Below are positions 44,436-52,258 of a stretch of DNA of 64,000 nucleotides, piece after piece (position 1 is the first letter of the stretch; every line of letters begins with the position of its first letter). Where the stretch lies: contig NZ_BMXS01000001.1 in the NCBI RefSeq assembly GCF_014651875.1, positions 186,001 to 250,000 on the forward strand, given 5' to 3'. The notes under the pieces are model-generated. The model had not been told where the DNA came from and ran no database searches. It worked only from the letters and a program-made list of their open reading frames with translations. The translations under genes and the position numbers were made by a program. Source of the DNA: Litchfieldella qijiaojingensis (lineage in GTDB: Bacteria; Pseudomonadota; Gammaproteobacteria; Pseudomonadales; Halomonadaceae).

Positions 44436-45581
44436 TCAAGGGGCGCTCAGATCCACGGCGAGCCGTTCGATGGGCTGACGTTTGGTGATCAGGCCCTGGT
44501 CGTGAAGAAAGGCCTGGAAGTTGAGGTAATGGCGTGCATCCAGCGTTGCCGGACGCAGCGATAGCCGACGCAGTATCTCCGGCCAGGCCTGCCGGTTGGC
44601 CGCGGTATCCAGACCGGGCTCGCTGCGCGTTACCAGTTCCCAGGCTTTGTTGGGGTGGTTGATGATCCAGTGTGTGGCATCCTCGAGCGCGGCAACCAGC
44701 CGACGGATGTCGTCACGCTGGCCATTGAGATGGTCGCGGTTGGCCATCAGGATCAACTCGTCGTAGCGTGGTAGGCCATGATCCTCGACCATGAAGCTGT
44801 GCGCCACGACTCCCTCTTCCCTGAGCTGGTAGGGCATGACATGACGCATGCCGCCGATAACGGCATCGACACGGCCTTCCACCAGTGCAGGGGCCAGCGT
44901 AAAGTCCAGACCTTCCAAGGTGACGTCATCGAGCGCCAGTCCGTGGTGGGCTAGCATGATCGACAACGTCGGCTGGATGTCGTCGCGGGTGGCGTAACCG
45001 ATGGTCTTGCCACTCAGATCGGTAAGGTTGGCGATACCATTACCTTCGCGTACCACCAGGCTGTTGAGCGGTGTGCCGACCAAGGTGGCGACTCGGATCA
45101 ACGGCAACCCCTCATCGATCTGCCGATGCAACTGCAGTTGGCGGCCCAGTGCCAGATCGGCCCGGGAGGCGGCGACCAGCTTGGTCGGAACGCTGGGGTC
45201 GGCTGGCGCGGAGATGCTGACCTTGAGTCCCTGGCGGTCGAAGTCACCCCGTTCGCGTGCCACGATCAGCGCCGCATGCTGGGGGCTGAGATACCAGTCC
45301 AGTACCAGGCTCAGCTCGCGCACGGGAGGAGGCGCGATGGGTTCCGGGGCGCGCAGGATCAAGGAGGGGGCCACGGGCGCATCCGCCGGAAAACCTGGTG
45401 TGTCGACACCCGGACCGCCCTTTAGCGTGGTCCAGCCGCTGGCGATGCGCGATGCCGCCTCTAGCGCAGTTGCGTCGACCTGATCGGCGTCGGGACGATC
45501 GGCCAACAGTGGGGCTCCCACGCTCAAGGCGAGTAACAGGGCAAGGCATACCCCACCCACGCGGCGTTGCATGCTCGTCAT
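44436..45581 (-). CDS. ABC transporter substrate-binding protein, NMT1/THI5-like (orphan)
   Basis: 381 residues. Signal peptide (RRVGGVCLALLLALSVGAPLLA), a ~60-residue Pro/Ala/Asp-rich spacer, then the binding fold beginning LSLVLDWYLSPQHAALIVAR, the NMT1 pattern that precedes the pyrimidine-precursor site. AASRADLALGRQLQLHRQID and IGYATRDDIQPTLSIML fit the family. Such proteins bind thiamine pyrimidine precursors, taurine or nitrate. No permease or ATPase gene is adjacent. Ribosome site GGAGAG precedes ATG 45581. Not divergent from anything but cvrA; no TPP riboswitch seen in the gap. Confidence 0.75.
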   Translation of the reverse strand: MTSMQRRVGGVCLALLLALSVGAPLLADRPDADQVDATALEAASRIASGWTTLKGGPGVDTPGFPADAPVAPSLILRAPEPIAPPPVRELSLVLDWYLSPQHAALIVARERGDFDRQGLKVSISAPADPSVPTKLVAASRADLALGRQLQLHRQIDEGLPLIRVATLVGTPLNSLVVREGNGIANLTDLSGKTIGYATRDDIQPTLSIMLAHHGLALDDVTLEGLDFTLAPALVEGRVDAVIGGMRHVMPYQLREEGVVAHSFMVEDHGLPRYDELILMANRDHLNGQRDDIRRLVAALEDATHWIINHPNKAWELVTRSEPGLDTAANRQAWPEILRRLSLRPATLDARHYLNFQAFLHDQGLITKRQPIERLAVDLSAP

Positions 45582-45729
45582 CAATGTCTCTCCACCAGCG
45601 AATCCTTCTGGTCTGCAATGGCGAGCATGACCAGTGATACGGAAGACCAAGTTTATCCTTTGGTTACATTATCTGCCTAGTCGTCGAGTCGGGCCCTCAT
45701 TCTACGTCGTCGCTGCCGAGCCGGGGGCG

Positions 45730-45738
45730 TGGCATAAT
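45730..45738 (+). promoter_or_regulatory. Extended -10 promoter element before cvrA
   Basis: TGGCATAAT (TG one base upstream of CATAAT) occurs 26 bp before the cvrA ATG. No convincing -35 is visible, as is usual for extended -10 promoters. Confidence 0.35.
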
Positions 45739-45763
45739 CCGCTTTTCGGTAGCGTTTTTTGAC

Positions 45764-47473
45764 ATGGATAGCATCAATACTCTTTTCCTGTTCAGCGGCC
45801 TCTTGATCGCCTTGAGTATCCTCGCCAGCCGTCTCTCGGCAATGGTGGGGCTGCCGTTGCTGTTGATCTTCCTGGGGCTGGGAATGCTGGCCGGGGAAGA
45901 GGGCGTGTTGGGCATCCAGTTCGACGATTACCCGCTGGCGTTCTTGATCGGGCATCTGGCACTGGCCATGATCCTGCTCGATGGTGGTTTACGTACGCGG
46001 CTGAAGACCTTCCGTGTCGGCTTCAAGCCAGCCTTGTCGCTGGCCACCCTGGGGGTGTTCATCACCAGCGCCCTGGTGGGAGTGATTGCCATGTGGGTCT
46101 TCGAGCTCACGCCGGTACAGGGCTTGCTGGTGGGGGCGATCGTCGGGTCCACCGATGCGGCGGCGGTGTTCTCGATGCTCAGCGGGCGTGGTGTCAACCT
46201 CAACGAACGTGTCGGCGCTACGCTGGAGATCGAGTCGGGAACCAACGACCCGATGGCGATCTTTCTCACCATCATGCTGGTCGAGCTGCTGGTGGGCGAT
46301 ATCGGTGGGGTTACCGAGACAATCATTTTCCTGATAACGCAGTTCGGTCTGGGGCTGGTCATTGGGGTCGGGGCCGGCTGGTTGATCGCTCGCCTATTGC
46401 GCTGGCTCGATCTGGCGCCGGGACTGTACTCGCTATTGGCTCTGGCGCTGGGGTTCTGTGTATTCGGTGTCACCAGCGTGTTCGGGGGCAGCGGCTTTCT
46501 GGCGATCTATCTCGCGGGCTTGATGATCGGCAACCAGCCTGGGCGCCACCTCAATTTCATCTTGCCTGTCCACGATGGCTTGGCCTGGCTCAGTCAGATC
46601 GGCCTGTTCCTGGTGCTGGGGCTGCTGGTCACTCCCAGTGAAATGCTCGAGTACGCGCTACCGGCGTCGTTGGTGGCGCTGGCGCTGATCTTCATCGCCA
46701 GACCCGTGGCGGTGCTCATATCGATCAAACCGTTCTTCAAGTTTCGCTGGCGCGAGATCGGTTTCATCTCTTGGGTGGGGCTGCGCGGTGCGGTGCCGAT
46801 CGTGTTGGCGATCTTCCCGGTGATCGGTGGGGTGGAAAATGCTTCCCTGTACTTCAACGTGGCCTTTGCCGTGGTGTTGATGTCACTGTTGATTCAAGGG
46901 ACCACCTTGTCGCCTATGGCGCGCTGGATGAAGGTCGAGGTCCCGCTGGGGGTGACGCCTGAACGTCGTGGGCCCTTGGGCATACTGCCGGAGAACGACT
47001 ACGAGATGTTCGTCTATCAGGTCGACAACGAGGATCTCGACGACGTGCCGATCCGTTTGCTGCGTTTTCCGTCCGGGGCCTTGATCTCGGCGCTGTTTCG
47101 TCAGCATGCCATGCTGCATCCCAAGGGCAGTACGCGCCTGCGTGTAGGGGACGTGGTTTGCGTGATCGGTCGGACCGCTGATCTCCCTGCGCTTAATCGG
47201 TTGTTCAATGGTGATGCCAAGCTGAAGCAGGAGCGTGCCTTCTTCGGTACTTTCACCTTGGATGGCGATGCCTTGATGAGCGATGTGGCGGCAGCCTATG
47301 GGCTGACCCTGAGCTCGGGAGAGCAGGACATGACCCTTGGCGAATTCGTGTCGTTGCGCGTGGGGGGACACCCAGTGGTAGGCGACGATGTGGGCTGGCA
47401 TGGCATTCACTGGGTGGTCAACGAAATGGAGGGCAACAAGGTCACCAGGGTCGGGTTGCGTCTCTATCATTGA
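45764..47473 (+). CDS. cvrA: K+/H+ (Na+/H+) antiporter, CvrA/NhaP2 family
   Basis: 569 residues. Twelve or so membrane segments (residues ~1-390): GLPLLLIFLGLGMLAGEEGV, GSTDAAAVFSMLSGRGVNL and EIESGTNDPMAIFLTIML carry the conserved acidic residues of CPA1 antiporters. The C-terminal ~180 residues contain a TrkA-C-like RCK piece (LRVGDVVCVIGRTADLPALN) and a CorC/HlyC-like end, as in CvrA. Exchanges potassium for protons and protects cells in low osmolarity or alkaline conditions. ATG 45764. Confidence 0.9.
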   Translation: MDSINTLFLFSGLLIALSILASRLSAMVGLPLLLIFLGLGMLAGEEGVLGIQFDDYPLAFLIGHLALAMILLDGGLRTRLKTFRVGFKPALSLATLGVFITSALVGVIAMWVFELTPVQGLLVGAIVGSTDAAAVFSMLSGRGVNLNERVGATLEIESGTNDPMAIFLTIMLVELLVGDIGGVTETIIFLITQFGLGLVIGVGAGWLIARLLRWLDLAPGLYSLLALALGFCVFGVTSVFGGSGFLAIYLAGLMIGNQPGRHLNFILPVHDGLAWLSQIGLFLVLGLLVTPSEMLEYALPASLVALALIFIARPVAVLISIKPFFKFRWREIGFISWVGLRGAVPIVLAIFPVIGGVENASLYFNVAFAVVLMSLLIQGTTLSPMARWMKVEVPLGVTPERRGPLGILPENDYEMFVYQVDNEDLDDVPIRLLRFPSGALISALFRQHAMLHPKGSTRLRVGDVVCVIGRTADLPALNRLFNGDAKLKQERAFFGTFTLDGDALMSDVAAAYGLTLSSGEQDMTLGEFVSLRVGGHPVVGDDVGWHGIHWVVNEMEGNKVTRVGLRLYH

Positions 47474-47515
47474 CCTGAGTCATGGGTCGATAAGGCCTTG
47501 ATCGCAAACCGGCTC

Positions 47516-47543
47516 TTGACGGAGGCGCAGGAGCTGGTAATAT
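47516..47543 (+). promoter_or_regulatory. Promoter of the tRNA-Ser gene
   Basis: TTGACG at 47516-47521 and TAATAT at 47538-47543 are separated by 16 bp; the tRNA begins at 47559, giving a start about 8 nt before it. The GC-rich bases after the -10 (ACCGCCGTG) resemble the discriminator of stringently controlled promoters. Confidence 0.65.
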
Positions 47544-47558
47544 TCACCGCCGTGAGCC

Positions 47559-47648
47559 GGAGGGATGGCAGAGCGGTTGAATGCACCGGTCTTGAAAACC
47601 GGCGAAGGTGAGAGCCTTCCCAGGGTTCGAATCCCTGTCCCTCCGCCA
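47559..47648 (+). tRNA. tRNA-Ser (anticodon UGA)
   Basis: 90 nt including an encoded CCA at 47646-47648. The acceptor GGAGGGA (47559-47565) pairs with TCCCTCC (47638-47644), the anticodon arm is CCGGT-CTTGAAA-ACCGG with anticodon TGA, the long variable arm (GAAGGTGAGAGCCTTCCC region) is that of class II serine tRNAs, and the T-arm carries GTTCGAAT. Reads UCA, UCG and UCU by wobble. Has its own promoter and terminator. Confidence 0.96.
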
Positions 47649-47669
47649 CTCACTACCAGATTATCGAGA

Positions 47670-47697
47670 GGCATCAGCTACTTGGCTGGTGCCTTTT
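47670..47697 (+). terminator. Rho-independent terminator of the tRNA-Ser gene
   Basis: GGCATCAGC (47670-47678) pairs with GCTGGTGCC (47685-47693, one G-T pair) around TACTTG, followed by TTTTCGTTT. A standard terminator. Confidence 0.85.
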
Positions 47698-47728
47698 CGT
47701 TTGTGTGCTTTTCAATTCCCATAGAAGT

Positions 47729-47974
47729 TCAACGTTCTCTGCACCATTGGTCATACGTGCCTTTGGCATCGGGACTCCCCCAACGCCACTTTGGCTCGAC
47801 ATCGAACATCTCTTCCCTGCGCCACTGGTCTACCATGTCACAATACTCTTCCTGTTCCGGGGTCAGGTTCTTTGGGTCGACCGCCACCTTCTCTTGCTCG
47901 CGATCGTTCAAGACTAAAGCGACAATACCTGCGGCAACAATGCATACCAGTATCAGGACTATCATTTTCATCAT
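47729..47974 (-). CDS. Small uncharacterised membrane-anchored protein
   Basis: 81 residues: an N-terminal hydrophobic helix (MMKMIVLILVCIVAAGIVAL) then a charged, Cys- and Trp-containing tail with VDPKNLTPEQEEYCDMVDQW and WRWGSPDAKGTYDQWCRER. Two Cys in the tail could pair. AGGATAGGACA upstream is a fair ribosome site for ATG 47974. Not recognised. It lies between the tRNA terminator and the phosphatase; the region 47975-48194 holds nothing else clear. Confidence 0.5.
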   Translation of the reverse strand: MMKMIVLILVCIVAAGIVALVLNDREQEKVAVDPKNLTPEQEEYCDMVDQWRREEMFDVEPKWRWGSPDAKGTYDQWCRER

Positions 47975-48194
47975 TGTCCTATCCTGTTCTTGTTGCTTGT
48001 CATCACCAGCATAGCTACATGTAACACATCGTTACAGAAGGGGCGGAGTGAGGTCACCGATGTGACAGTGAGGCGGGTGGGTGTTGTGCACTCAGGGGAG
48101 GAGCGTGTTCACGGCCTGCCTGTCATTCCATCGACAACCTTGCGGTCCAGTAACAATACTGATGACACAGTGAGGCAGGTGAACGAGGGGCTAT

Positions 48195-48854
48195 ATGCTG
48201 CAGCGATTCGCTCCTAACACGATGGGCACGGACTATGTCGTGGGTGATATCCACGGCTGCCATGACCTTTTGCTGAGAGAGCTCGAGCGGGTAAGGTTCG
48301 ATCATCAGTATGACCGTCTGTTTTGTGTCGGGGACCTGATCGACCGCGGACCCAATTCCCTCCAGTGTCTACGGCTTCCTTTTGAACCTTGGTTCCATTC
48401 GGTACGCGGCAATCATGAGTTGCTGGCACATGATGCCCTCGAACTGGGGCGCTGGGGCATGTGGCTGCTCAATGGTGGCGTCTGGGTACGCGATGAAGAT
48501 CCGCAGCAGGTGCGAGAGCGCTTGCGCGAGGCCTTGACCCGCATGCCCTATGCCTTCGAGATCGAAGTCGAAGGAGCCCGGGTGGGTATCGTGCATGCCG
48601 AACCGCCTTCCGATTGGTCCAGGATCGTGCCCGGCGATGATGCCTTGGAGCACCATCTGGTATGGTCACGCCGGCGCATCGAGCGACGCGACACTTCCCG
48701 GGTCGAAGGCATCGATGCGGTGGTGGTCGGCCATACCATCCTCAGGGAGCCGGTATGGCTGGGTAACGTCCACTATATCGACACTGGGGCGTTCACGACC
48801 GGGCGGCTCACGCTGATACGACTCGTGGATGTGGTCAGGATGGTCGGCGAATGA
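48195..48854 (+). CDS. Metallophosphatase, PrpA/PrpB-like (PPP family)
   Basis: 219 residues. The three metal motifs of the PPP family are present: GDIHGCHDLLLREL, GDLIDRGPNSLQCLRL and SVRGNHELLAHDAL, followed by GHTILREPVWLG with the late His. Length suits E. coli PrpA/PrpB (Ser/Thr and Tyr phosphoprotein phosphatases) rather than ApaH (~280). Could also be a small dinucleotide phosphatase. The stop overlaps the next gene by 4 bp. Confidence 0.82.
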   Translation: MLQRFAPNTMGTDYVVGDIHGCHDLLLRELERVRFDHQYDRLFCVGDLIDRGPNSLQCLRLPFEPWFHSVRGNHELLAHDALELGRWGMWLLNGGVWVRDEDPQQVRERLREALTRMPYAFEIEVEGARVGIVHAEPPSDWSRIVPGDDALEHHLVWSRRRIERRDTSRVEGIDAVVVGHTILREPVWLGNVHYIDTGAFTTGRLTLIRLVDVVRMVGE

Positions 48855-49306
48855 GTCATGCGGGTGATGTGGTGAAGAGTGAGGGAGAGCCGCGGCCCGT
48901 GCCGGCGGTATTGGCCGTTGTCGTGCATGAGCGCAAGGTGTTGTTGGTACAACGAAGCAACCCTCCGGATGCCGGGCGCTGGGGCTTCCCGGGAGGTCAC
49001 ATCGAGTGGGGGGAGCGGCTCTTCGATGCGGCGGAACGTGAACTGCTAGAGGAAACCGGTATCGAGGCCTGCGCCGAAGAGGTGCTGACAGTCCTGGACA
49101 TGCGGGCGGAGGGCATGGCGGGAAACGTCGAGCACCATTTCGTTCTGGTGGCGGTGGGTTGTGCATGGCTGGCCGGTTCGGGAGCGGCCGCCGATGATGC
49201 CCGTGCGGTGGGGTGGTTCACGTTGGAGCAGGTGGCCGGATTGGGTAACGACGCCAGTGACGATGTGCTGGCCCTTGCAGAATTGACACTTAGCCACCAT
49301 ACCTAA
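48851..49306 (+). CDS. Nudix hydrolase
   Basis: 151 residues. Nudix box is GGHIEWGERLFDAAERELLEETG, seen in part as GGHIEWGERLFDAAERELLE. Start of the fold: VPAVLAVVVHERKVLLVQRS and NPPDAGRWGFPGG, the ADP-ribose pyrophosphatase type pattern. Specific nucleotide unknown. ATG 48851 overlaps the phosphatase stop, so they are cotranscribed; both act on phosphate esters. The longer reading upstream belongs to the phosphatase. Confidence 0.85.
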   Translation: MSHAGDVVKSEGEPRPVPAVLAVVVHERKVLLVQRSNPPDAGRWGFPGGHIEWGERLFDAAERELLEETGIEACAEEVLTVLDMRAEGMAGNVEHHFVLVAVGCAWLAGSGAAADDARAVGWFTLEQVAGLGNDASDDVLALAELTLSHHT

Positions 49307-49447
49307 CTTGCCTGTACGACGAGAGCCCGTTCGGCCTGGTGGCCGTTCAGTGACGAGAGAACGTTGAGCGGTATATCTTGCGTTGGAAACCTCGACACGG
49401 CATCCTTGGCCGACAGGCTTGGTCAACAACAGAGGGAGCATCGATCG

Positions 49448-50116
49448 ATGGCCTATCAAGATACGCAGGTAAATCAACGCCAGGTGAGAGCCGTCAGTGC
49501 CAACAAGGTACTGCGCAATACCTATGCCTTGCTGGCGATGACATTGCTGTTCTCGGCCGTGACCGCTGGGGCGGCGATGGCCATGGGCATCGAACGTATG
49601 AACATATTGGTGTTCTTCATCGGCGCTTATGGACTGATGTTCCTGGTCCACAAAACCGCCAACTCCGCGGCGGGGCTGCTGTCCACGTTCGCCTTCACCG
49701 GCTTCATGGGCTTTACCCTGGGGCCGATCCTCGGGGCGTATATGGCGCTGCCCAACGGGCCGGCGTTGATCATGAACGCCTTGGCGATGACCGGCGCGAC
49801 CTTCATTGGGCTGTCGGCAGTGGCACTGGTGACCAAGAAGGACTTCAGCTTCCTGGGGAACTTCCTGCTGGCAGGGGCTATCGTCCTGGTGCTGGCCATG
49901 GTCGCGGCGCTGATCTTCAATATCCCCACGCTGTCGCTGGCCGTCTCCGCCGGTTTCGTGCTGTTCGCATCGGCGGCGATCCTCTATCAGACCAGCGAGA
50001 TCGTTCACCGTGCTGGCGAGACCAATTACATTCTCGCCACCATCACGCTGTATGTATCGATCTACAATCTTTTCATCAGCCTGCTGTCGCTGTTGGGGAT
50101 CATGAATAGCGACTGA
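49448..50116 (+). CDS. yccA: Bax inhibitor-1 family membrane protein, YccA
   Basis: 222 residues (E. coli YccA 219). N-terminal cytoplasmic MAYQDTQVNQRQVRAVSANK then seven hydrophobic helices: NTYALLAMTLLFSAVTAGAA, AFTGFMGFTLGPILGAYMAL and the final LYVSIYNLFISLLSLLGIM. BI-1/YccA proteins modulate the FtsH protease at the inner membrane. ATG 49448 follows GAGGGAGCATCGATCG. Adjacent to tusDCBE, as in Pseudomonas. Followed by a terminator. Confidence 0.93.
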   Translation: MAYQDTQVNQRQVRAVSANKVLRNTYALLAMTLLFSAVTAGAAMAMGIERMNILVFFIGAYGLMFLVHKTANSAAGLLSTFAFTGFMGFTLGPILGAYMALPNGPALIMNALAMTGATFIGLSAVALVTKKDFSFLGNFLLAGAIVLVLAMVAALIFNIPTLSLAVSAGFVLFASAAILYQTSEIVHRAGETNYILATITLYVSIYNLFISLLSLLGIMNSD

Positions 50117-50135
50117 TGGATTTGTGTGGTGAGCG

Positions 50136-50162
50136 CTGGCCCCGCCGACCTGGTGGGGCCAG
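50136..50162 (+). terminator. Terminator after yccA
   Basis: CTGGCCCCGCC (50136-50146) pairs with GGTGGGGCCAG (50152-50162, one G-T pair) around GACCT, then TCTGTTTATAG. An 11-bp stem 20 bp after the yccA stop, so tusDCBE is probably a separate transcript. Confidence 0.75.
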
Positions 50163-50197
50163 TCTGTTTATAGTCCATATCGATGAGGACTCGGGTC

Positions 50198-50590
50198 ATG
50201 CGTTACGCGTTGCTGGTACAAGGCGGACCCTATAGCCACCAGGCATCGCATTCGGCACTGCGATTTGCCGAGGCGGTCTTGGCGCGAGGGCACCATCTGG
50301 CAACGGTGTTCTTCTATCATGATGGTGTCTACAATGCAGCGCGCCTGTCGGCGCCTCCCCAGGACGAGCCGCACCTGCTCGATGCTTGGCGACGCCTGCA
50401 CGAGGATCATGGAACCGAGTTGCTGGTATGCATTGCGGCCGGTTTGCGCAGGGGGCTGCTCGACGAGCGTGAAGCGGCACGCCATGGCAAGCAGGGGCAT
50501 AGTCTCGAAGCGCCTTTCGAGCTGACTGGGCTAGGCCAGTTGATCGAGGTTGGCAGAAGCCATGATCGCCTGGTGACCTTTTCTCCGTGA
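50198..50590 (+). CDS. tusD: Sulfur relay protein TusD (DsrE family)
   Basis: 130 residues. Part of the TusBCD complex that passes persulfide sulfur from TusA to TusE for 2-thiolation of uridine 34 in tRNA. Family start MRYALLVQGGPYSHQASHSA; the active Cys lies in LLVCIAAGLRRGLLD. ATG 50198 with GAGGA upstream. First gene of tusDCBE. Confidence 0.9.
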   Translation: MRYALLVQGGPYSHQASHSALRFAEAVLARGHHLATVFFYHDGVYNAARLSAPPQDEPHLLDAWRRLHEDHGTELLVCIAAGLRRGLLDEREAARHGKQGHSLEAPFELTGLGQLIEVGRSHDRLVTFSP

Positions 50591-50620
50591 TGCTGTAGCT
50601 ACGAAGAAGCAGGATGAGCG

Positions 50621-50992
50621 ATGAATGACATTCCCGAAGGCGATCTGCTGGTGATTCTGCGCCACGGACCCCATGGCAATAGTTGGTTGCGCGAGGGGCT
50701 GGATGCTGCCTTGGTGGCGGCGGCCTTCGGCCAGCGAGTCAGCCTGCTGTTCCTTGGCGAGGGAGTCATGGCATTGCTCAAGGATCAGCAAGAGGGACCG
50801 TTGGGGCAGAAGGGTACCCAGCCGATGCTGGAAATGCTGGGCATGTACGATATCGAGACTCTGCTGGTCGATCGTCGAGCGCTGAGCGAGCGTGGAATCG
50901 AGGTAGATGACCTGTGCGTGTCGGTGTCGCTCGTCGAGGGCGAGGCCATTGCCGGTGCCTTGGCTCATCATCGGCAGATCCTGAATTTCTAG
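50621..50992 (+). CDS. tusC: Sulfur relay protein TusC (DsrF family)
   Basis: 123 residues. DsrE/F-like fold: DLLVILRHGPHGNSWLREGL, AAFGQRVSLLFLGEGVMAL and the C-terminal HRQILNF. Forms the hexameric TusBCD. AGGAT precedes the ATG by ~8 bases. Lies 30 bp after tusD. Confidence 0.88.
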   Translation: MNDIPEGDLLVILRHGPHGNSWLREGLDAALVAAAFGQRVSLLFLGEGVMALLKDQQEGPLGQKGTQPMLEMLGMYDIETLLVDRRALSERGIEVDDLCVSVSLVEGEAIAGALAHHRQILNF

Positions 50993-51028
50993 TCGGAGGG
51001 GCTTGGGCCTCACGAGGAGTACACCGGC

Positions 51029-51319
51029 ATGATTCTGCACATACTCAATCGGTCGCCATCAGCGAGTCGTGTCTTTCAGCAAACCCTGGATGCCATGGGA
51101 CCGGAAGATCGCTTGTTGTTGATCGAGGATGCGGTTCAAGGGGCGTTGCCCCAACTGGTGCGCTATTTCGAGCCGGTGATCGGGCGACTCTTCGCGTTGC
51201 GCGAGGACCTGGCGTCACGCGGCTTGGATGGCCGTTGCGATAGCCGGGTGATGGTCGTCGATGTGGATGGCTTCGTGACCCTGACCGAGGAAGCCGACAA
51301 GACGGTGAGTTGGTTCTGA
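51029..51319 (+). CDS. tusB: Sulfur relay protein TusB (DsrH family)
   Basis: 96 residues. LHILNRSPSASRVFQQTLDA at the start and LLLIEDAVQGALPQL are the DsrH signatures; the end DGFVTLTEEADKTVSWF is usual. GAGGAG at about 51014-51019 precedes ATG 51029. The stop TGA shares one base with the tusE start. Confidence 0.9.
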   Translation: MILHILNRSPSASRVFQQTLDAMGPEDRLLLIEDAVQGALPQLVRYFEPVIGRLFALREDLASRGLDGRCDSRVMVVDVDGFVTLTEEADKTVSWF

Positions 51320-51672
51320 TGGCTTCGACTGAAATATACCGTTATCTTACAGTCAGCGACCAAGAGATCGCTCTGGATCCGGAAGGCTACCTTGTTCATC
51401 TGCAGGACTGGTCGCCAGATGTGGCGCTGGTTCTGGCCGCCGAAGAGGGGCGGGAATTGACAGAGGAGCACTGGGAGGTGATCACGGTGTTGCGGGATTT
51501 CTACGCCCGTTTCGAAACGGCGCCGGCCATGCGGCCACTGGTCAAGGCGGTGGGACAGGCTTTGGGACCCGAAAAAGGCAAGTCGCTGCACTTGATGAAG
51601 CTGTTCCCCGACAGCCCAGCCAAGGTGGGGGCGCGTCTGGCTGGCTTGCCCAAACCAGCAAACTGCCTGTAA
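51319..51672 (+). CDS. tusE: Sulfur relay protein TusE (DsrC family)
   Basis: 117 residues. DsrC fold: LDPEGYLVHLQDWSPDVALV, EGRELTEEHWEVITVLRDFY and the flexible tail with the sulfur-carrying penultimate Cys (KPANCL). Accepts persulfide from TusD and delivers it to MnmA. ATG 51319 rather than 51310 gives MASTEIYRY, overlapping tusB by one base. Followed 4 bp later by acpH. Confidence 0.92.
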   Translation: MASTEIYRYLTVSDQEIALDPEGYLVHLQDWSPDVALVLAAEEGRELTEEHWEVITVLRDFYARFETAPAMRPLVKAVGQALGPEKGKSLHLMKLFPDSPAKVGARLAGLPKPANCL

Positions 51673-51676
51673 GGCC

Positions 51677-52258
51677 ATGAATTTTCTTGCCCATGCCGCG
51701 TTGGCCCATGGCGGCAGCGATGACTTCCTGTACGGCAACTTGATTGCCGATGGTGTCAAAGGTCCCGATCTGTCGTCCTGGGCGCCGGCCGTTGCCGATG
51801 GAATCCGGCATCATCGGCGTGTCGATGCCTTCGTCGATACTCACCCCATCGTGCTTCAGGCACGACATCGTGCTCCAGCGGGCCAGCGGCGCTATGCCGG
51901 CATCGCTCTGGATTTGCTGTGGGACCATTTCCTGGCGAGTCACATGCAGACGTCGCTAGCCCATCAGCGGCTCGTGACACGCTGCTATCGCCTGCTGGGC
52001 GAGCGCACTGCGCCGGAACGACTGGCACCAATGATGCCGGTGCTGATTGAGGAGGATTGGTTGCGCCGCTATGCCGATCTTGCCTTTACGTGCATGGCCG
52101 TGACGAATGTCGGACGACGACTTTCGGGCCCCAACCGATTAGCTCTGTTGGTGCCATGGTTAAGAGCCGATTATGTGCGCCTGGAAGAAGATTTCCAGGC
52201 GCTGTGGGAAGAGTTGCACGAACGACTGGGTGCGGGCTCAGGCCTCGACCAGCCATAA
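51677..52258 (+). CDS. acpH: Acyl carrier protein phosphodiesterase
   Basis: 193 residues, E. coli AcpH 193. Begins MNFLAHAALA and has IRHHRRVDAFVDTHPIVLQA and LLWDHFLASHMQ, with the His/Asp set of this metallophosphodiesterase that removes 4'-phosphopantetheine from ACP. Ends overlapping the convergent moeA by 21 bp. Appears to be the last gene of the tus transcript. Confidence 0.88.
   Translation: MNFLAHAALAHGGSDDFLYGNLIADGVKGPDLSSWAPAVADGIRHHRRVDAFVDTHPIVLQARHRAPAGQRRYAGIALDLLWDHFLASHMQTSLAHQRLVTRCYRLLGERTAPERLAPMMPVLIEEDWLRRYADLAFTCMAVTNVGRRLSGPNRLALLVPWLRADYVRLEEDFQALWEELHERLGAGSGLDQP

Noticed and set aside
45582-45763. TPP riboswitch before the NMT1/THI5-like gene
   Set aside because: No conserved CTGAGA-type core or paired stems could be found on either strand.
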